Source: Eudorina sp. 2006-703-Eu-15
Taxonomy: Eukaryota; Chlorophyta; Chlorophyceae; Chlamydomonadales; Volvocaceae
Assembly (NCBI GenBank): GCA_003117195.1
Contig: BDSI01000148.1
Span: forward strand, 186,001 to 250,000
Direction: 5' to 3'
Length of the DNA: 64,000 bases
The notes beneath the pieces are model-generated. The model saw only the letters and a list, made by a program, of their open reading frames with translations, was not told where the DNA came from and ran no database searches. The position numbers and the translations under genes were made by a program. How positions within the stretch are numbered: position 1 is the first letter of the stretch; the number at the start of each line of letters is the position of its first letter. This document shows, one piece after another, positions 40,001-50,100 of this stretch.

Positions 40001-43000
40001 GTACGTACGTGCGTACCTCGCGCGCGCGCGGAGGGTGGCTGGGAGCAGATAGATCAATACGTACCCGGCCGGGGTGGGGTGGATGCGGTTTCGGCCACCC
40101 TGCCCCCTTAATCCACGGCATGCCAGGGTCTGCCCGGCAGTGCAATAAATATTAGCATACTACTAATAATGTCCTTCTGCGCAGTATGCCAACAACCATG
40201 GCGCACATGCATGCATAACTTGAACAGAATATCCATGTCCATCTGTCTGTGCCGCTAGTGCCGCGCGCGTGTGTGCGAACTCGCTCCCGACAGCGCGCCG
40301 TATGCATGCGTGCGGTTCAAGATGATGCGCACACCGGCCCCCGACCGGCCTTTTGCTCACAGGTGGATCAGGCAGTATTGCTGATCTATAGTATTATTAT
40401 GATATATATTATTATATATATTTATATTGTTATAATTTAAATTATTATTATTTTGTTTTGATGTACCGCCGTCTCAAAGCACAACTGTTCATTCAAATAA
40501 TTCGGAGCACGCACGCACGCAAGCCCAACCTCTGCGGCGCGTAGATGTAAATAAAGTGCGTGTTCGACACATGCATGGTAGGTTGCGACCCGCCTTGATC
40601 CACCCGACCCGCGATCCCAATAATCCCAATCGCAGGAAGACCCATCCCTCCGCCACCAGTGGGGGCAAGTGTTAATGAAGCTGTACACCATGACCTACGG
40701 AGATCTTGATAAGGGTTTCCTGGAAAATCCCTGGGATATGGGTAAGTATTAGTATGGTATGAAGTGGCGCGACGGGATGTAAAGACGGATGAGGAGACTA
40801 GCTGGGGGAGACACTGGCCAGGACGGGCGGGAATGAATGTATTATTATATGTACAGCTGCTGTCGCGAATTCTGTCTCTGCGAGCGTTACGTACACCACG
40901 CACCTTGGGCTGAATACGTATGTAGCATATTTCGTGTCCGGCTACCTAGCTAGTCCGCCACATTCGCCTCTCACGTTCCCTCGGTTCTATCGTTTGTGCG
41001 CCCTACCTCGCTACGTATACGTACACACACACGCACGTAACACAGCAGCGAGGTCCCTCGCTCTTGTCCTGCACGGGTATGTCAGTTTGTTGCACATCGC
41101 ACGGGCCGGCCGGTGTGGGCAGGCTGTACATATAGTACATACTATACATATATACATATATACATATATATGCTGGGCGCTCTATCTGGACACACTCTCT
41201 CCCTGCGCCTCTCTCTCGATAGGTCCCACCTACCGCCACATTAGCCATATACGTACCGGGAGATGCCGTGGTTTCGGAGCGAGAACTGCTGTTAACACGG
41301 TTATTATATGATAATCAGGGGCCGCCGCAGGCGGACACCTACCTCCGTGCGCGTGACGTAGACGGAACAAGATACTGCTGGCAATGACCAATAACCCCAA
41401 CCATGAAATAAATCGGCGGTCCCCTTGCTTGGCTTTAGCGATCCAGGAGCGAGTGATCTTTCAGATAGACACGGATAAACGTCGTCCTTCACCACAGCAC
41501 GCCAAGCAGCAGCCGCACGCAAGGAAACGCACATCACACACACGCGGGTTTTTTTCCGCGAGTTGGCGAAGCGCACAAGCGCAAGCAATCAACGAATTAC
41601 ATCTTAATTGCACACCTGACATGGATGGGCGGGCTTCACTTCTGCCTACCTGCTGGTGACCTCCCCATGTGCATGCATGTTGTATGTGCGTACAGGCAGC
41701 GATGAAGACTGTGTGGCTAAAACAGTTATCAGCATATTCATTGCCCTGTTCATGTTGGTGGTGAGTTGGAGTAGTTGGTGTCAATCAATGTAATCGATTA
41801 AATCGATCGATCTGCGGAGCGGGCTGAGGTGCTGACCGTGCGTGCAACAGCCTGGGTCCTTGTTTTCCCCTTCTCACGTCTTAGTGCGTTAGCTGTCTTG
41901 ATTCAGGGCGGGCCTGCGTTCCTGCCTTCATTTTCATGAATACACTCATTCACGCGCGCGCGCGTACTCTCCTGACTTACTGCTGTATGTATGTGCGCCT
42001 CATCATGCATGTACATATATATATATACTGTGCGCCTCACCCTGTACATGTATCCGACGTGTACGATGTGCGTGTCACTGTTGTCGTATGCGTGCAACGG
42101 TACGTATAGTACGTAGGTGGCAGCGCCGCCCTTGCTAGCTATGTACACAGGAATGTGTACACAGTATATATATAGGCTCAGAGTACTCAGAGCGGCTGGG
42201 CAAGCACACATACACATTTTTTCTTTCTGGTATGTTTTAGACCCGCCCTTCAATCATCATACATTCTGACGTTATTACGGACATCTTTGAGCCCTTACCT
42301 AATTTCGGGCACGTGCGTTCGGACCCATTCGGGCCACCAACATGCAGGTGGCCATTGTGCTGCTGAATTTGCTCATCGCTATCGTCAATGAATCGTATGA
42401 AAGAGTACGCAAGGACGCGGGTTTCGAGTCGCTGCGCAACAAGGCTTTTCTTATCGTCAGCACGGAGGCGCTTCTAGGGAGGTTCAACTTCGTGTGGCCT
42501 TTGCTACGGAAAGCCCGATGTTACCAAGGCTGTTGCAGTGGTGGCAGGGGTGACGGTAGAAACGGCGAGGGGCTCTTAATCGACTGGATATACACGACAC
42601 TGGCGGCGCCACTGTCGTCGGCGGCTGAAGCCCGCAACAGTAGCAACAGCGGTAACGACAGATACATGTACCTCATAACGGTGAGCGTTTCCGTACGGGT
42701 GCGTGTATGTGCCATTGGCTGAATAAGTGTAGCTGAGAGCACTCCAAGTGCACGCATCGATTCCCCCAAAGTAAGTCCAACAGCGCGAGTCCTGCCGTAC
42801 ATGCGTGCCATGCATACATACATGCGCGCAACTGCTCATCATAATAATCCTGTCTCCACGTTATTCATTCCGACACACGGCTTGCACAGTGCGCCTGGTC
42901 TCAACCACCTTTTCGGCCTGCCCACGCCCAAATCGTGTCCATCTCTTGCTGACCCGTCGTCCTCGAATGTGCACGCCTACGGCAATCTACGAGCAGCCGG

Positions 43001-43086
43001 AGCGCAGCCACGCCTACGAGGACGAGGACGGACTAAATGTGCAAGGACGTAAAGAGACAGTAACTTGTGTCAAAGACCCCTCCTAA
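29911..43086 (+). CDS. TRP/polycystin-like cation channel (TRP-2), 5' end undetermined
   Basis: Inferred exons: 29911-30583, 30916-32034, 33216-33607, 34064-34700, 35511-35678, 36501-36818, 38678-38800, 39234-39340, 39899-39992, 40636-40741, 41696-41760, 42348-42680 and 42997-43086. Phases are continuous for about 1407 residues. The first exon enters mid-codon, so a 5' exon is missing. The long N-terminal region is followed by two hydrophobic stretches (34.2-34.45 kb), a pre-S1 signature (LRALITYKWLSFTKH), S1 and S2 in 36501-36818 separated by a Pro/Gly-rich loop, and S3 in 38678-38800 (WDILDILSVTLMILIIV). S4 (one Arg), S5, the pore (MKLYTMTYGDLD) and S6 ending LLNLLIAIVNESYERV follow. The seven downstream exons match TRP-1, four with identical lengths (107, 94, 65, 333). 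The C-terminus is much shorter than in TRP-1. The family suggests a non-voltage-gated, Ca2+-permeable channel. Confidence 0.8.
30992..31049 (+). repeat. (CAG)n tract coding poly-Ser in TRP-2
   Basis: About 19 CAG/AGC units inside exon 30916-32034, read as AGC (Ser) in the channel frame. Absent from the paralogous exon 13256-13738. Confidence 0.9.
31500..31880 (+). repeat. Degenerate 18-bp tandem array coding GGAAAN repeats
   Basis: Units like GGGGCAGCAGCCAACGGC repeat about twenty times within TRP-2 exon 30916-32034. The channel frame reads Gly-Gly-Ala-Ala-Ala-Asn; another frame is also open as Gln-Gln-Pro-Thr-Ala-Gly. The paralogous exon at 13256 lacks it, so the array arose after duplication or was lost there. 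Confidence 0.85.
32817..32863 (-). repeat. Dispersed GACCCGCGGG-type short repeat
   Basis: On the minus strand: GGCTGTCACCGATGACCCGC, GGGGTCCGCTGTAACATCC, TTAATAA. Nearly identical to the copy at 3774. It lies in a TRP-2 intron next to a two-copy CACCACCTAATAATCGCC tandem (about 32866-32915). Confidence 0.75.
35800..35912 (+). mobile_element. 5'-truncated LINE 3' end in a TRP-2 intron
   Basis: CTTGCCGCCTTGTCGGTGAG, GGGGCTTGCCCTGGTGTACA, CTGATCCC-like GTTGATCCCTTTT, then GGGGTCCGCTATAACGTG and CATTCATTCATTTA. It matches, in opposite orientation, the end of the LINE at about 16290-16400 including the CATT-type tail. Confidence 0.7.
38291..38450 (+). repeat. G-rich hairpin repeat, copy 2 (TRP-2 intron)
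   Basis: Second copy of the repeat at 14757-14902, with the same hairpin and the same downstream blocks (CTAGGATTGCCCCTGTCCGT, GGGTAACGGCAAAACG, CGCTAAACTAAT). It lies between TRP-2 exons 36501-36818 and 38678-38800, directly after a copy of the AGCATCGAGTGCGCTTTT repeat and directly before the inverted repeat at 38452-38504. Confidence 0.85.
38452..38504. repeat. Short interrupted hairpin
   Basis: GATAACGC (38452-38459) pairs with GCGTTATC (38497-38504), and ACACGACT (38473-38480) pairs with AGTCGTGT (38485-38492) around a GTTG loop. Confidence 0.7.
39474..39545 (-). tRNA. Degenerate tRNA-like sequence (pseudo-tRNA or SINE head)
   Basis: On the minus strand a 72-base segment has a 7-base acceptor pairing (GGGGGGG with TCCCCTC, wobbles allowed), a D-arm GTCTAATGGGAAAGAC and a T-loop GGTTCGAATCC. 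The T-stem has two mismatches and the anticodon stem does not fold cleanly, so the identity is unclear. It lies in the TRP-2 intron after exon 39234-39340. Confidence 0.4.
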
Positions 43087-45600
43087 GACGCGGGATGAGC
43101 ATGTGCAAACAATAATGGGCACGAGATCCGCAGAACAGCAACAGGCACACATACACTCAGGGGCCTGATTCCGGAGATCTAGAGCTAGCACGCAGGGCGG
43201 TGGCAGTGGCGGCAGCAGCGGCGCCGGCGGTAGCACAGATAGATGCGGCAACCACGGAATCCGATTGGGGAAAGCGCGTTATCGAGATCCAATCAACATC
43301 ATCACTTACCAGGGTTTGACTCTGATGGAGTGGAAACCTCGGCGCGCCCATCCAGAATCGAACTCACGACCTGACGAGGTCGTACGGAAAGAGTACTGAT
43401 ACTCGATACCAATTGTAACACAGCGCGGCCAAAGGCTTCTCGAGATGCTGTGCAGGGTCATTGTTAGGGACTTATACTGTAACCCAGCGTTACAGCTTCT
43501 GCATCTGGAAGCAATTACTAGGGTATTACGTACAGCAATTGAGTTCTCGTCTTCATCATGGCAGCAGCGTTTCGCGCCTCTCGTCCATACATACATTCCC
43601 TTCTAATGCTGCATCCGAGGGCTCTGAAAAGTGAGGTACGTAGGCGCGTTTATGCATAGGGCGTGCGCCCGAGTTGCCCGCGAGCGATGCAGCTGGCTCG
43701 CTGTCGGTCGACGGCCAAACCGCCGCCGCTCGACACGCACGGTAAAGCGTGTGCATGCATGCGTCTTGGGGGAACCTTGCTTTCGCTTGGGTGTGTGTAT
43801 GTGCATATATATGTGTTTAGGAGGTACGTATGTATGTGGCAATACCGCATGCATATAGATATGAATCGCCGGCCGGTCGGTGGGCACACCGGCGGGGACT
43901 TGGCTGCGTGCGTGCCAGGTCCCAAACATACATACATGTAGCCGGTGGGCGCACAGCACTTGATTATTGCTCACGCACCAAGGCCATCCGCTGGGAAGTT
44001 CCAGAGTAGTGCGTGCCTGGGCTGGAGGTGCCGCCGGATCGATTATCGCACCCGCCAGCTCGTGTTTCCCTTGTCACGCAAGGTTAGTTGTGATGATGAA
44101 GGACTTCGATTGCAGGGCTGTTTATTTATTTGCTTTTTTGGACTGTCACCATGGACTCGCGGCCTGAGATGGCATACCGCCGTATTATTCATTCATCATA
44201 GATGGTGGAACTGCTGGTTTATGGACGGTTTTGGCGGTCTCGCATGCCCCGTCAGTATGGCTTGTGTCGCGCGCGGAAACGCACGGTTGCGCGTGCGTGG
44301 GGCCGAGCGCTGGCCAAGGGCCGAAACAATGCTTGCCTTGTCACACTTCATTTCGAAATGCTGCTGCAACATGCATGTTCACTTTTGTGTGGCTTACTTC
44401 TATCCTGCCATAAAGCAAGGAAGTAAAGGAAGCAGCAGTGTTGATCGCACATGCACGTGCGTGTGCGTGTGTTGCAACTGTTTGCCAATCAGGCGAGTAT
44501 TTGTTGCTTGTCGTAGTTGTCGCGCGGCCGTACGTCTATCCCGGCGATTCTGTACGTGCGGCGTACGTGTCGTACGCCCACATCGGATGCGTGTGATCGG
44601 CGTACGTAGATTCATGATGAGGAATGCTGCCGACCGCTACCTACGTCGTCCTAGATAGACTTATGAGCGAGTATTCCTTCTGAACTCCATGCAGGGACGC
44701 TGTCGTATATATACCGTGCGACTCTTTTTCACGTGTGCTGTGTGCGTGCGTACGTAGCGTGCTGTACTAGCTGTACGTAGCTCGTTGCGTGGGCAACGAA
44801 CGCGCACGGTATACACATGTATGTATACCGTGTCGGATGCGGTTTTTGCGTCGGTACGTGACCGGCGGTATATATCCATCCCGCCAGCTTCCCGGCGGGG
44901 GGGGCATAGCAGGACATCAGTTCTGTCCTGCCGCGCACCCAGCAGCGAGGAAAGGGCTACCTACCTGCCTACCTATCTACCCGGTGCGTGTTGAGAGCTC
45001 TCCTTCTCCTGAGCTACATACTTGGAACAAATGCGCGCAGATAGACTCCACAGTCGGCGTTGATGCGCACGGTGTGTTTAGCAGGATGGAGCGAGCCCAC
45101 CTACCGACGACGGGATGGATTTCATGATACTGCTGTAATGTCCTTGTGTTATTATCACCATCACTGGTAAATAAACTGCCAGTAAACCGCCGCGATGTAA
45201 GGGAGAGAGTGTTTCTTAGGCAGGCAGATGAACAGGAGAGCGTGAAGGGAGAGAGTGTGTATGTGTGCAAAATTTCTTGATCGGTTATGAACTGCGTGCG
45301 TGCTCCGTCCGGGGTGTCCCGCGCTACCCGCGCACGTTGCCCTTTACATTCGTTATAATATTCATGGTACGTACGCGGTCGCGTAATTATTGAGCGCTTC
45401 GCATCATGTGAACCGCCGGCCCAAGACAATCAACTAGGTTGCCGGTTGTCGTGGTGAACTATACTGCAAATGTACTTGGTGCTTCCGTCGCTACTCTGCG
45501 TGGTCATCCCGGCAGTGAACAAACGGGGAAGCTTTCGTGGCTGTGGTCTGCGTGGTGGCTTCGCACGCAGATAGGTCGTCCACTTTGTAGTGGACGGATG
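43087..45600. other. Intergenic, no gene recognised
   Basis: Contains the tRNA-like element at 43370-43460. A 237-codon open frame at 43945-44658 is Cys/Arg/His-rich with no domain and reads like chance. Confidence 0.4.
43370..43460 (-). repeat. tRNA-like SINE candidate
   Basis: On the minus strand: CAGCATCTCGAGAAGCCTTT, then TTGGTATCGAG (A-box-like), then GAGTTCGATTC (B-box). The same order of head motif, GGTATCGAG and GTTCGAT is found at about 18600-18740. This supports a polymerase III-derived short interspersed family. Confidence 0.5.
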
Positions 45601-45619
45601 TATATCACGCTGGGAAACG

Positions 45620-45935
45620 AGGGGGGTATTTCCTTCGTATTGACGTTCGTATTGGCCTTCGTATTACAGAGGAAAATCTTGGTCAAAATATGAAGGTAGA
45701 AACGAACTTCGTATGCATTTGAGTAACGAAGTTCGTTACTGCAATGCTGGATCCAAAACGAAGCTCGTATTACTCGTGGTAACGAAGTTCGTATACAGTG
45801 GAATGGATATATTGTGTTGATACGAACTTTGTTCCCAAGAACCGGAACGAAGTTCATATGCAAGTGGCACACCCTGATTACGAAGCTCAGTGGAAACAAA
45901 GTGTGTTTATGATGCACACGAAGGCTTGTGTCCAA
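45620..45935. repeat. Cluster of ACGAAGTTCGTA-like motifs
   Basis: About ten variants of CGAAGTTCGTA or its complement in 300 bases, for example GAAACGAACTTCGTATGC, GTAACGAAGTTCGTTACT, GGTAACGAAGTTCGTATAC, GATACGAACTTTGTTCCC and GGAACGAAGTTCATATGC. Several are near-palindromic and spacing is irregular. Confidence 0.75.
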
Positions 45936-47172
45936 ACCATTGAATGGTAGTCAGAACCACCCATTGTACTACCCAGTGTGGACAAGCCGGATCCCGCTGC
46001 CACAGTGGGGCGGACCATAGACCATCAAGGCCCTCATCGCAGGATGCACCCCGATACTAATGGATGACGACTGTCCATTACCCACTGTGTATGCTTTGGG
46101 GTCCAAGCCGCTAGCTCCAGTCCACTGATGGCTCGGTAGCAGGACCTGCCGATTGCTTCCACTGTATGCCCCACAAGTGGTCCAGCCACAATAAGAGCCG
46201 GAGATGCAGGAAGATCGACTCCAAGGCCTGCAAGCATGAACTCTGCACCTGTTACCGTGCGGCCAGAAAACAGGTTCGCAATACCTGCCTGGTGCCGCCC
46301 AGGTTGTACACCCACAAAGCCATGCGATTCGAACTCTAGCAACAAACTTTGCAAGCAAGTGATGTTGGTTGCCCGTGCCCCGGTTCGAGTGCCAATTGTT
46401 CCCCTGGGTCCCGCCCATGACTGTGCACGTGTGGGTAAATTGGCGCAGCGTTTGGGCCTGCCCGGGGCGCTGGACGGGCCTGGGATACACGGACGCGACT
46501 GCCCCTGCCCACTCCATCATCTCCCACCTAACGCACTTGCCGATCACCACGCCGTCACTGCCCGTGCCCCGGTTCGAGTGCCAATTGTTTCCCTGGGTCC
46601 CGCCCATGACTGTGCACGTGTGGGTAAATTGGCGCAGCGTTTGGGCCTGCCGGGGGTGCTCGACGGGCCTGGGATACACGGACGCGACTGCCCCTCGCTG
46701 CCCACTCCATCATCGCAAGCGGCAGTTGACCACGTGTCTTTGGTTCTCACGGGTTCGTCATCCACATCGCATCCGATACACGCCTGCTGTTCTTGACCAT
46801 GACGAAGTGTAAGCTTTGAGAGGAGCTGCATACTTACCAACGCTTCTAGCCCGTGGAGACCCCGCGCAACGCGCCTTGCTATCCAGCCCTAGAGGTTGCT
46901 CTGTATTTCGTGTTATCAGAGATTTCTCTGGGTCTGCAATCCATGCTTTCTCTGGGTCTGCGATCATTCTTAAGATCCAACCCTTAACCGTTGATACAAC
47001 TACTCGTTCATTGACGAAAATGAATATGAATTTAATAAATCACATTATAACAATTCGAAATGTTTTGCAAAAAGTCAGCGCGCTTGCCAGATAGCGCGTT
47101 TTACCTTGCCGATCTCGACATTTACATAGCCACAATAAACCAAATTATTTATCAGTTGTCGGATATACGTGA
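45936..47172. other. Intergenic upstream of the ligase-SET gene
   Basis: Besides the 189-bp duplication there is a doubled TCTCTGGGTCTGC motif at about 46920-46965. No gene recognised. The ligase-SET promoter should lie at its right end, but no clear promoter motif was identified. Confidence 0.4.
46371..46740 (+). repeat. 189-bp tandem duplication
   Basis: GCCCGTGCCCCGGTTCGAGT begins at 46371 and again at 46560. The following about 140 bases are nearly identical (TTCCCTGGGTCCCGCCCATG, GTAAATTGGCGCAGCGTTTG, GGGATACACGGACGCGACTG). GGTTCGAGTGCC resembles a polymerase III B-box. Confidence 0.85.
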
Positions 47173-50100
47173 ATGACGCAAAAGCTAAGGGTGTGCGTTT
47201 TACAATGCGCGAATGAGGAGTCTTCGGGCGCGCTCAAGGACGTGGACCCCTATCGCAAGGTGCTCGAGGGCATCTATTTGAGGCGATATTTCATAAACCC
47301 TAAGACAGCATTAGTCTTAGGTTGCGTACTGTCTCCGATAGGTTGCCAAGCAAGTGTCATTTAGGGGTTTTGAGAACCGCGCAGAGGCCCGCTACAGGAT
47401 GACCCGATAAGGCAGGTTGAGTGCAAAAAATAATTCATCTTTACCTACGCGACATTGTTACCGGACTTAACTCCCGTGTCCCCAGCCTGGCGTGTACGAC
47501 ACTGCCGGCGAGTTTAAGTGGCACTATGTGCCCATCAGCAAGGCCAAGGTCGCCGCGCAGCTGTTGGAGCTGGGGACCAGCGGGCAATACGACGTCTTCC
47601 TGAACCTGTGTGATGGCGCCTGGGACGAAGACCGGGCGGGTCTGGAGGTGATCGAGGCACTGGAACGGTGAGCTCGGGGCGGGAGGGGGCAGAATCGAAA
47701 ACAGGGGCCCCGGGCCTGAGAGGAAAAAGGGAGGGAGGGTGTAGGGAAGTGTTAGGCACTGGTAGAGGAGGAGGGGTTCACAACCTTGAAGCATTGAGTA
47801 CGTGAGTAAAGGAGCCTGTGGCGGCAGCTGGTAGGATGCTTAAGAGAATGATTTTGACGTCTGGACTGCCAAGGGTTATACCGGCTGGGCCGGGGGAAGG
47901 GATCAGCGGGAGGGCGGGCGAGGGGGAGCAGTCTTCGGAGGGGGCTTCCCGGACTCACTCTTGTTAAGGCCAGCAGCCAGATCTGTCCGGATCAACAACG
48001 GCGCGACGTGCACGTTAATTGGGAGCACATGCGGATGGGAGCATGGGAGCACATGCGGATGGGAGCACATGCGGATGGGAGCACATGCGGATCAACCGAC
48101 TGCCCGCATCAACAGTGCAAATGGCAGCGACGTGCGTTGCGGGCGGATGGCGGGGCCTAAACCGAGAGGACGCAACCCCGCCGTCCGCTGAGGGCCGTAT
48201 GCGACTGCCTTGACCCCAAATACCATTTGACGCCTCACACGCGCTTTGGGCCTTGCGATGCAGTACACGGTACCACCAACGGGGTGCGACCTCCCACGCC
48301 CCCAGGCGCAGCCCGGCAGGTTACCAGCCCTGAAAATGCAAATGCCTCCTCGACCTGACGCACACGGCTGGGGGCCTCCCTGGATGTGTACGCATGTCCG
48401 TACAGGCTCAACCTGCCGTACACGGGCGCCGACCGAGTTTTCTACGAGCCGTCAAAGATCGATATCAAGATGGCAGCTCAGCAGTTCGGAGTGACGGTGG
48501 GGCGGTGGTGAGGGTGGGGTGAGGGTGGGGTCCGTGATGCTGTAGCGCCCCGTATCGTTGTCGAGCGCCGGTGGGCCGCCGTGACGCCAGCAGAAGTAGC
48601 GGCTATGACGTCGTAGGCTAATGCAGACGAAACTCTACTAAACTACCTACTGATCCTAAGGTGCAGCAAAAGCAAGGGCGTATGCGTCAATAGCGCGTGC
48701 AATGCCGACAGCAAGCAAGTGCCCGGCACAACCGTCCCAGCCCGTGCAGAAGGAAAAGATACTGACCTGAATGCAGAAACGGGAGCACCAAGCGAAGCAG
48801 CACCGTCAGTGGTTAGCGAAGCGAAGTCGGAGGACATGCAAGGCGGATGGCAAGACAGGGACACACGTGAGCGCGACGGACCTAAAAGTTGTTAGTAAGA
48901 AGGAAAAAACGAGCAAAGCAAATGGAATGCAGTGATGTGCCGGGTACGAACGCGGTCAACTGCCGTCACAGCGCAGGGGCGAAGAACTAATAGCAGATGC
49001 TGCGGACTGCCGGCGTGCGGGCTCTCACAGAGCTCCCCACTACGCTGGAAGCCCAAGCGCGCAAGTGCATGCTGCGCGCCGGGGATGCAGTTGGGCGGCG
49101 GGTGGGTGGCAACGGGGGCAACCGGGGGCAATAACAGGCGCAGGGGCAGCGGGGGCAACCACCGGCGCAGGGGCAACAACAGGCGCAAGGGCAAGAACAG
49201 GCTCCGGGGGGCACGCGGGCGGGAGTTAGCAATGAAAAAGAACAGGTGGTAGCAGGGTGGCAGGGAGCAGCAGGAAGGGGGCTGGCGGAGGGACGACGAG
49301 CGCGGGCACCGGGGGCGGAGATGAGTGAGGCGGAGGCGCGGGCGCGGCAGGCGAGCGGGTAGACGGCGGGGGCGGGACGAAGGTGGGCGCCGGGGGCGAG
49401 GGTTGGTGGGGAGGCGACCGGGGAGAGGGCAGAGGTGCAGGCGGGCGGGCGGGGTTGGGGTGGGGGTTGGGGTGGGGGGGGGGGGCCGGGTGCGGAGGGG
49501 GCGTGCATGGGGGAGGAGGACGGCGGCCGGTACCAGAGCGGGGGCATCGCGGTGCCCATTGAATCCGCATGTCACGTCATTTACCACCGCCGGACCGACT
49601 GGCCCTGACGGGCGCAGCGCGGTGGACGAGCGCGAGTGGGGGTGGGGGTGGCGGAGGCTCGCGGGGTGTGGGGCTGGGTCGGACAAGGCCTCGCTCCCTG
49701 AGGCTCCCACGTGTGTGTGCGTGTGTGTGCGCCCATTTGCTGTCAGGTTCCTGCCTGGGTGCACATCAATCGTTTCGGACCCACGGGTCAGCAGGGCGTT
49801 GAGAAGGGCCTGGCTGCTGTGCTGGCGGCCCCCGAGGAGGGCGGCCTGCGCTTCCCGCTCATCGTGAAACACCCGAGCGGGTACTCCTCCGTGGGGATGA
49901 CCAAGCAGTCCAAGGTGACCAACGAGGCCGAGCTGCGGCAGCAGGTGAGAGGACTGGGGACTGGTCTGCCGGGAAGGTCAGCCCGGTGGCTTGAAACTGG
50001 TCGGCGACTGGTTTGGATTCGGACTGGTTTGGTTTGAACTGGCTTGGTTTGGACTGGCTTGGTTCGGACTGGTTTGGATTCGGACTGGTTTGGATTCGGA

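Noticed and set aside
43945..44658. 237-codon ORF after TRP-2
   Set aside because: Cys/Arg/His-rich with no recognisable motif or paralogue; reads like TACGTAC/GTGCG-rich noncoding DNA.
45770..45800. loxP-like site (AACGAAGTTCGTATAC)
   Set aside because: Similarity is limited to the short ACGAAGTT string; no paired 13-bp arms with an 8-bp spacer.
48892..49872. 326-codon Pro/Arg-rich minus-strand ORF
   Set aside because: It lies in a G-tract-rich intron and over exon 4 of the ligase-SET gene; the composition is that of the purine-biased intron.
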